In this document: piece after piece, positions 57,833-64,000 of the stretch | Layout: the number at the start of each line of letters is the position of its first letter | Position numbering within the stretch: the stretch's first letter is position 1 | Assembly: GCA_946885845.1 (NCBI GenBank) | Contig: CAMPHJ010000008.1 | Span: 1-64,000, forward strand | Reading direction: 5' to 3' | DNA from: an uncultured Sphingobium sp. | GTDB taxonomy: Bacteria; Pseudomonadota; Alphaproteobacteria; Sphingomonadales; Sphingomonadaceae | Length of the DNA stretch: 64,000 nt | Translations under genes and position numbers: made by a program | The notes under the pieces: generated by a model | Seen by the model: the letters and a program-made list of their open reading frames with translations, nothing else | What the model was told of the DNA's origin: nothing | Databases searched by the model: none

Positions 57833-60800
57833 TCAACTCGCCACCAGCCTCAGGCCGGACCGGCGGTTTTGCGCACGGTAGCCATCCGCCTTCGCCTCCA
57901 TCCGTTCGAACGAGTGAACCGCCAGGCTCGGCAACAGCGCAATTGCATCGACCTGATCCGCCCCGATCAGATAGTCGTCGCCCAGGAACAGCCTCGCCGC
58001 CCGTCCGCCACTCACCGGAGCGCGCAGGAAGACTTCGCTTCTGCCTCCGCGCGCTGCGACGAGCACTTGCGCCAGGGCGTCCACCACGCTCGCGTCACTG
58101 GCGTCGATCACCAGCCTCATGCGCGACGCGGTGGCAAGCTGATGGAAGGGTTCCACGCTCCTGATCGTGACCCTCGGCGTTTCTTCGCCGGGCAGTCGGT
58201 CAAGCTCGACCATGAGCAGTGCGCAATCGCCTTCCCGCGCCATGACCTCGATCGCCTTGCACGCATCCTCTTCGAAACAACTGGCATGAAACTGTCCGCT
58301 GCTGTCGGAAAAGGTCGCGGCAGCATAGCGCGCCCCGCGCCGGGTTTCGCGCCAGCGCACCTCTTCGACCATGGCCGCCATCACGGCGTTGGCGCGCCCG
58401 CCTTCCGCCACTGGTTCGGTGCAAATCGCGCCGTAGCTTCTGGCCCCCCGCGCTTCCGCCAGATGCCGGAAGCGATCGACCGGGTGGGCGGAGAAATAAA
58501 AGCCGAACGCTTCCTTTTCCTGCGCCATGCGGTCGGCTGTCGACCATGTCTGGTGCGGCGGAATGCGAACATCGGCATGGGGCGTTTCCACGTCACCAAA
58601 CAGCCCCCCCTGCCCGCTTTCCCGCGCATCCGCAGCGCTCGCGGCGACGCTCAATATCGTGTCGGCGGCGGCGTGGACACCCGCGCGGTCGGGATGGATG
58701 CAGTCGAACGCGCCTGACGCAGCCAGGCTTTCCAGCTGACGCCGGTTCAGCAGGCGCGGCTCGATGCGATCGGCAAAGTCGTCGAGGGATTTGAACAGTC
58801 CCTCCGCTTCGCGCTCCGCGACAAGCTGCTCCATCGCCTTTTCGCCAACGCCCTTGAGTCCCCCCAGCGCATAACGGACCGCGAAACCCAAACGTGGATC
58901 ATCGCCTTCCTGCTCGATAGGCTCGACGGTAAAGTCGGCGAGGCTACGGTTGATGTCGGGGGCAAGACAGGAAAGCCCCATGCGGCGCATGTCGTCAACG
59001 AACACGGTCAGCTTGTCGGTCAGGTGAATATCGAACGCCATCGATGCGGCATAGAATTCTGCTGGATAATGCGCCTTGAGCCAGGCGGTCTGATAGGCGA
59101 GCAATGCATAGGCGGCAGCGTGCGACTTGTTAAAGCCATAGCCTGCGAACTTGTCGATCAAATCGAACAGTTCATTGGCTTTGGCCGCCGGGATGTCGCT
59201 CCTGGCGCAGCCTTCGACGAAACGGGCCCGCTGGGCATCCATTTCCGCCTGAATCTTTTTGCCCATGGCGCGACGCAGTAGGTCAGCGTCACCCAGAGAA
59301 TAGCCCGCCAATATCTGGGCGGCCTGCATCACCTGCTCCTGGTAGACGAAGATACCATAGGTTTCTTCGAGGACAGGCTTCAGGAGAATGTGCGGATATA
59401 TGATGTCTTCCTGGCCGTTCTTACGTCGGCCGAACATCGGAATATTGTCCATGGGACCCGGCCTGTAGAGGGACACCAGCGCAATGATGTCGCCAAAATT
59501 GGTCGGGCGGACCGCCGCAAGCGTCTTGCGCATGCCTTCGGATTCCAGCTGGAACACCCCGACCGTGTCGCCGCGCTGCAGCAGTTCATAGACGGCGGGG
59601 TCATCCCAACTAAGGCTGTCGAGGTCCACCGCAATGCCCCGCGCCGTCAGCAGTTGAACGGCCTTTTGCAGGACGGAAAGCGTCTTCAGCCCCAGAAAGT
59701 CGAACTTCACCAAGCCCGCACCCTCGACATATTTCATATCGAACTGTGTCACGGGCATGTCGGACCGGGGGTCCCGGTAAAGCGGCACGAGTTGCGACAA
59801 GGGGCGGTCGCCGATGACCACGCCTGCGGCATGGGTGGAACTATGGCGGGGAAAGCCCTCTAGCTTCATCGCATAATCGATCAGTCGTTTGACTTGCCCA
59901 TCATTGTCATATTCCGCGCGGAACTCCGCCACGCCATTCAGTGATCGCTCCAATGTCCATGGGTCGGTCGGATGATTGGGCACCAGCTTGGCCAGGCGAT
60001 CGACATGGCCGTAGCTCATCTGGAGCACGCGACCGGTATCCTTGAGGACAGCGCGGGCCTTCAGCTTTCCAAAGGTGATGATCTGCGCGACGTGATCGAC
60101 GCCATATTTCTGCTGCACATAGCGGATCACTTCACCGCGCCGCGTTTCGCAAAAGTCGATGTCGAAATCCGGCATGGAAACGCGTTCGGGATTGAGGAAC
60201 CGTTCGAACAGCAATCCCAGTTGCAGCGGGTCGAGATCGGTGATGGTCAGCGCCCAGGCGACCAGCGAACCTGCGCCCGAACCACGCCCAGGTCCCACCG
60301 GAATATCCTGTGCCTTGGCCCATTGGATAAAGTCGGCAACGATCAGGAAGTATCCAGGAAAGCCCATCTGGACTATGATGTCCGTCTCAAACTTTAGCCG
60401 TTCAAAATAGGGTCGGCGCGCATCCTCATCCAGGACACCCAACTTTTCCAGCCGCGCTTTCAGGCCCGTCACCGCCTGCTCCCGCAACAGACGATCTTCT
60501 CCCTCACGGTCCCCCGCCAGGCTTGGGAGAATGGGTTTACGCTTAGGTGCCGCCACGGCGCAGCGCTGCGCCACAACCAATGTATTGGCCAGCGCTTCTG
60601 GGAGATCCTCGAACAGGCGGCTCATTTCCGCGGCTGGCTTCATCCAGGCATTACGGCAGCTTTTCCGCCGATCTGGCGTTTCAACATAAGCACCGTCGGC
60701 GATGCACAGCATCACATCATGTGCCTCATGAAAATGCGGCTCGGTAAAGCAGGTGGGATTGGTCGCAACCAGCGGAAGGCCGGATTCATAGGCAAGGTCG

Positions 60801-61369
60801 ATGAGATGCTGCTCGGCCATCTCTTCAACCGGATCGGATCGGCGGCAGATTTCAATATACAACCGGTTGGGGAATAATGTCGTCAGATTGTCCAAATAGG
60901 CGGCGGCGGCGGCCGGCTGATCCTCCGCGAACAGGCGAGCAACCGCGCCCTCTCCCCCGGCTGTGAGGGCAATCAGTCCATCAGTCCGCCCGACCAGCGC
61001 CTCCAGCGTGACATGCGGCGCTTCGTCAACAGGCCGGTCGAGATGCGCCATGGAAACAAGGGCGCAAAGATTATCGTAGCCCACATCATCCTGCGCGTAG
61101 AGCGCCAGCCAGTCATGCACGGCCGGGGCATTGGTCGGACGGCCTGGGCGCAACACGCCCAGCATGGCCCCGATGATCGGCTGCACACCTTCGCTCGAGC
61201 AGGCGTCGGAAAAAGCCATCGATCCGTAAAGGCCATTGCGGTCGGTGATGGCAGCGGCTGGAAACCCCAGCGTGCGGGCTTGTTTGGCGATCTTCTTCGG
61301 CTCGATCGCGCCTTCCAGCATGGTGAAAGAGGAAAAGATGCGAAGGGGTACGAAACCGGCATGAGGCAT
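57833..61369 (-). CDS. dnaE: DNA polymerase III alpha subunit
   Basis: DnaE is the replicative polymerase. The 1178-residue protein begins GFVPLRIFSSFTMLEGAIEPKKIAKQARTLGFPAAAITDRNGLYG, the PHP domain. The polymerase core contains GPGRGSGAGSLVAWALTITDLDPLQLGLLFERFLNPERVSMPDFDIDFCETRRGEVIRYV (palm, catalytic Asp residues) and GIFVYQEQVMQAAQILAGYSLGDADLLRRAMGKK. An OB-fold tail follows. It is divergent from the diguanylate cyclase. The ATG at 61369 has only a weak ribosome site. Confidence 0.96.
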   Translation of the reverse strand: MPHAGFVPLRIFSSFTMLEGAIEPKKIAKQARTLGFPAAAITDRNGLYGSMAFSDACSSEGVQPIIGAMLGVLRPGRPTNAPAVHDWLALYAQDDVGYDNLCALVSMAHLDRPVDEAPHVTLEALVGRTDGLIALTAGGEGAVARLFAEDQPAAAAAYLDNLTTLFPNRLYIEICRRSDPVEEMAEQHLIDLAYESGLPLVATNPTCFTEPHFHEAHDVMLCIADGAYVETPDRRKSCRNAWMKPAAEMSRLFEDLPEALANTLVVAQRCAVAAPKRKPILPSLAGDREGEDRLLREQAVTGLKARLEKLGVLDEDARRPYFERLKFETDIIVQMGFPGYFLIVADFIQWAKAQDIPVGPGRGSGAGSLVAWALTITDLDPLQLGLLFERFLNPERVSMPDFDIDFCETRRGEVIRYVQQKYGVDHVAQIITFGKLKARAVLKDTGRVLQMSYGHVDRLAKLVPNHPTDPWTLERSLNGVAEFRAEYDNDGQVKRLIDYAMKLEGFPRHSSTHAAGVVIGDRPLSQLVPLYRDPRSDMPVTQFDMKYVEGAGLVKFDFLGLKTLSVLQKAVQLLTARGIAVDLDSLSWDDPAVYELLQRGDTVGVFQLESEGMRKTLAAVRPTNFGDIIALVSLYRPGPMDNIPMFGRRKNGQEDIIYPHILLKPVLEETYGIFVYQEQVMQAAQILAGYSLGDADLLRRAMGKKIQAEMDAQRARFVEGCARSDIPAAKANELFDLIDKFAGYGFNKSHAAAYALLAYQTAWLKAHYPAEFYAASMAFDIHLTDKLTVFVDDMRRMGLSCLAPDINRSLADFTVEPIEQEGDDPRLGFAVRYALGGLKGVGEKAMEQLVAEREAEGLFKSLDDFADRIEPRLLNRRQLESLAASGAFDCIHPDRAGVHAAADTILSVAASAADARESGQGGLFGDVETPHADVRIPPHQTWSTADRMAQEKEAFGFYFSAHPVDRFRHLAEARGARSYGAICTEPVAEGGRANAVMAAMVEEVRWRETRRGARYAAATFSDSSGQFHASCFEEDACKAIEVMAREGDCALLMVELDRLPGEETPRVTIRSVEPFHQLATASRMRLVIDASDASVVDALAQVLVAARGGRSEVFLRAPVSGGRAARLFLGDDYLIGADQVDAIALLPSLAVHSFERMEAKADGYRAQNRRSGLRLVAS

Positions 61370-61550
61370 GTCGCTTTGATAGCCGCGGAAAGTGGTCCGA
61401 CGCCAGTCCCAACCTCAAGAAAGCTGTGAGTAACGAGGTCTTCCGGCCGCTTAACTTTGAAAGTCACGCCCTGGCGCCGCCGTCCCCCTCCCCCTGAATG
61501 GAGCAATCGGTTAAGCAAGCCCAAACTTCTTGGGTCTAGAGCGCTAAGTC

Positions 61551-63359
61551 ATGCGGTTATCTACAATCACCAACTGGGCCTATGGAGCCACCGTGGCGCT
61601 GACCTTGGCGTCCGGCGCGACCATGCTTATGGCGTCCAGTGCCGAGCAGGCCGAGCGAGCCGCAGTCGAACAGAGGGCGGCGCTGGACCAGATGACCAGC
61701 GCCTTGCTGGAGGACAGCTATCGGCAGACCGAACAGGCGCGGGCTTACGCCATTACCGGCGACCCGACCCATGTGATCGCCTATCGCCGTGAAAAGGCGG
61801 CCTTACGATCAGTTGAACAACGGATTGCGCATTTTCGGGATGTCGGGGCAGGCCCGAATGAGCTAAACGCTCTTCATCAGGCGCTCCAATTGGTGGACGG
61901 GCTGACCGAGGAGCAGGAAGCCGCCATTTCCGCCGCCCAATCGGGCAATGGCGAAACCGCCCGCGCGATCCTGTTCGGAAATGAATATGGGAGGGAACTG
62001 GACAATGCCGCGGCGCAGGTCGCCAGGTTCCAATATATCCTCGATCAACGCACCGAAGCCACGGTGCTGCGCGCGACGGAAGCCGCCCGGCAATGGCGCC
62101 GCATGTCCGAAATCATGCTGGGCGCGACGGCACTGCTGTTCCTGTGTGTGCTCTATTTCATCCTCAAGCAACGCATCCTTCGCCCTGTCGTCAGGTTGAG
62201 TGATGTCGTGACGCGGCTTGCCGCCCATGATTTTGAGGCGATCCCGCCGGATTTTCGCCAGGTGGATGAAATAGGCGACATGGCGCAGGCCATCCGCATT
62301 TTCCGCGAAAACGGCCTTGAACGGCAGCGACTGGAGCAGGAACGCGACGCCGACCGGATCATGCGCGACTTGCTTTCCCGCATGACGCAACGGCTTCAGG
62401 GCTGCGACAGCACCGGCGACCTGGTCGAGGTAGTCCGTCGCTTCGCGCCAGAGATCGCTACCGGTTTTGCAGGGCGGCTGTACATCCACGACGCGCGGCG
62501 CAATGCCATGCGCCAAGCCTGCGAATGGCTATCCCCTGCCGCATCGGTAACGGAATTTTCGCCTGGAGCCTGCTGGGCGCTACGTCGTGGGCAGATGCAC
62601 AAACCCACCGGTGAGATGATCGACATTCCCTGCGAACACCTTGGCGAGGGTCTGATAAGGCCCACCATCTGCGTTCCCCTGTCTGTTCAGGGCGAAAGCA
62701 TCGGACTGCTCTACTTCGAAGAACCTGAAACCGTGCTTTCCGAACAGCGGGAACGGGCCGAAAAATATCTGGAAATGCTGGCTGAAAATATTGGCCTTGC
62801 CCTGGCCAATCTGCGGTTGCGCGATGCCCTGCGCGAAATGGCCATGGTCGATGCCCTGACCGGTCTGGCCAACAGGCGGCGATTTGACATGGCGCTGGCT
62901 GATGAGACTAGCCGGTCTGAACGCACCAGTTCGCCATTGGCCTGTCTGATGGTCGACATTGATCATTTCAAGCGCTTCAACGACAGCCACGGCCATGATG
63001 CGGGCGATGAGGTGCTGCGGGCCGTGGGTGGCGTGTTGAACGATGCGTTGCGCGAGGATGGATATGCATTCCGTCTGGGTGGGGAGGAATTCGTGCTGCT
63101 GATGCCGGGATTCAATCTGGATCAGGCGATGGCGCGGGCGCGGCAGGTGCAGGATCACATCCGCAACCTGCGCGTGGAACATCGGCGTCAGGAAGTTGGG
63201 CCGATCACCGCGTCTTTCGGGCTTGCGGTGTTTCCCGTTCACGGCCGCGCCGAAACATTGGTACAGACGGCGGACGCCGCCCTGCTGCGCGCCAAGGCAC
63301 AGGGGCGCGACCAGATTGTCGTTGCGGCGGTGCGCGACGGCGCATCAGCGCTGGGCTGA
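61551..63359 (+). CDS. Membrane diguanylate cyclase with HAMP and GAF-like region
   Basis: The 602-residue protein has two membrane segments ([19 protein letters not shown] and [15 protein letters not shown]) flanking a helical periplasmic sensor of the CHASE3 type. A HAMP region follows ([41 protein letters not shown]), then a GAF-like domain, then a C-terminal GGDEF domain with GGEEF in [13 protein letters not shown]. It should make c-di-GMP in response to an envelope signal. Its 3' end overlaps lolD by 15 bases on the opposite strand. Confidence 0.9.
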   Translation: MRLSTITNWAYGATVALTLASGATMLMASSAEQAERAAVEQRAALDQMTSALLEDSYRQTEQARAYAITGDPTHVIAYRREKAALRSVEQRIAHFRDVGAGPNELNALHQALQLVDGLTEEQEAAISAAQSGNGETARAILFGNEYGRELDNAAAQVARFQYILDQRTEATVLRATEAARQWRRMSEIMLGATALLFLCVLYFILKQRILRPVVRLSDVVTRLAAHDFEAIPPDFRQVDEIGDMAQAIRIFRENGLERQRLEQERDADRIMRDLLSRMTQRLQGCDSTGDLVEVVRRFAPEIATGFAGRLYIHDARRNAMRQACEWLSPAASVTEFSPGACWALRRGQMHKPTGEMIDIPCEHLGEGLIRPTICVPLSVQGESIGLLYFEEPETVLSEQRERAEKYLEMLAENIGLALANLRLRDALREMAMVDALTGLANRRRFDMALADETSRSERTSSPLACLMVDIDHFKRFNDSHGHDAGDEVLRAVGGVLNDALREDGYAFRLGGEEFVLLMPGFNLDQAMARARQVQDHIRNLRVEHRRQEVGPITASFGLAVFPVHGRAETLVQTADAALLRAKAQGRDQIVVAAVRDGASALG

Positions 63360-64000
63360 TCCCTCCTCCAGCAATCCTTCATGCAGACGGACGACGCGGT
63401 CCATCTTTTCCGCCAGCCGCTCATTATGCGTCGCCACCAGAGCAGCGGACCCCTCTTCGCGGACGAGACGGAGAAATTCGGCCAGAACAATATCGGCGGT
63501 GCGTTCGTCGAGATTGCCCGTCGGCTCGTCCGCCAGCACCAGCGCCGGACGGTTGGCCAGCGCGCGGGCGACGGCGACGCGCTGCTGTTCGCCCCCGGAC
63601 AATTGGCTGGGCCGATGATCGAGACGGTGGCCAAGGCCCAACGATGTCAGCAGCGATTCGGCGCGAGCCCGTGCGAACTCCATTTCCCGATCGCGAATGA
63701 CCTGGGGCAGGATGACGTTTTCGGCGGCGTTAAAATCCGGCAGCAGATGATGAAATTGATAGACGAAACCCAGCGCATCACGGCGCAGTCGAGTGCGACC
63801 GTCATTGTCCAGCTTGGCCGCTTCCTCTCCATCGATGCGGATCGACCCGTCGAACCCGCCTTCCAGCAGTCCAACCGCCTGCAAAAGCGTGGACTTGCCC
63901 GATCCCGATGGTCCCAGCAGCGCCACGATCTCGCCCTTGCCAACGGTGAGGTCGATGCCACGCAGCACGTCGATGGTGACGCCGCCCTGCGTGAAGCTGC
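63345..64000 (-). CDS. lolD: LolD-type lipoprotein-releasing ABC ATPase (5' end outside window)
   Basis: The partial protein (218 residues visible, continuing past base 64000) is an ABC ATPase. Walker A is GPSGSGKST, the Q-loop lies near [18 protein letters not shown], the signature is [15 protein letters not shown], and Walker B plus H-loop are [15 protein letters not shown] and [27 protein letters not shown] and PTGNLDERT fit LolD, which powers lipoprotein release with LolC/LolE. The partner permease gene would be beyond the window edge. Confidence 0.85.
   Translation of the reverse strand, partial: SFTQGGVTIDVLRGIDLTVGKGEIVALLGPSGSGKSTLLQAVGLLEGGFDGSIRIDGEEAAKLDNDGRTRLRRDALGFVYQFHHLLPDFNAAENVILPQVIRDREMEFARARAESLLTSLGLGHRLDHRPSQLSGGEQQRVAVARALANRPALVLADEPTGNLDERTADIVLAEFLRLVREEGSAALVATHNERLAEKMDRVVRLHEGLLEEGSAQR

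Overview
The window looks like chromosomal core sequence from a Sphingomonadaceae bacterium (Sphingobium/Sphingomonas-like alphaproteobacterium). The evidence is high GC, the alphaproteobacterial blocks eno-ftsB-pdhA-pdhB, recG-sdhE-mfd and yqeY-dnaG-rpoD, a tRNA-dependent amidotransferase operon gatC-gatA-gatB, and two families of short palindromic repeats that, from memory, are common in sphingomonads. No prophage, insertion sequence, CRISPR array or rRNA was seen. One tRNA gene, tRNA-Asn(GTT), is present.

Layout. 1-5.1 kb: gatC-gatA-gatB (minus, gatB cut by the window edge), then a DUF3089 hydrolase and ruvX (plus). 5.1-15.2 kb: serB and miaA, divergent and sharing a CATG at their starts; branched-chain amino acid genes ilvB, a small unknown gene, ilvN, ilvC; a YceI protein; leuA behind a leucine-rich leader peptide and alternative hairpins; trmFO. 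15.2-19.8 kb: an EF-hand protein, a short squalene/phytoene-synthase-like protein and three TadG/TadE-type genes. 19.8-24 kb (minus): eno, ftsB, pdhA, pdhB. 24.2-26.5 kb: four small YqjD/YqjE/YqjK-like envelope genes and a DUF4170 protein. 26.5-33.2 kb (minus): rhomboid protease, greA, and a carA-carB operon holding two extra genes, an RraB-like protein and a low-GC unknown gene. 33.3-37.8 kb: yqeY-like gene, dnaG and rpoD, ended by a clear terminator. 37.9-43.4 kb: an unknown gene, a MoxR ATPase, a secreted protein gene interrupted by an in-frame TGA, a soluble chemoreceptor-like protein and a CoxE-like VWA protein. 43.4-52.3 kb: anmK, tyrS, a PilZ protein, recG, sdhE, mfd. 52.4-64 kb: two exported proteins, a GGDEF-like/EAL protein, moaA, nadK, tRNA-Asn, dnaE, a diguanylate cyclase and lolD (cut by the edge).

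Working themes. Most genes are housekeeping: tRNA charging and modification (gat, tyrS, miaA, trmFO), amino acid synthesis (ilv, leu, ser), carbamoyl phosphate, central carbon, replication, transcription and repair. A cyclic-di-GMP thread (PilZ, EAL, GGDEF) and Tad-type surface genes suggest attachment control. The items most worth a second look are the leuA leader, the two extra genes inside carAB, the shared serB/miaA start, the TGA-split gene, and the paired palindromic repeats whose stems differ by compensating changes.
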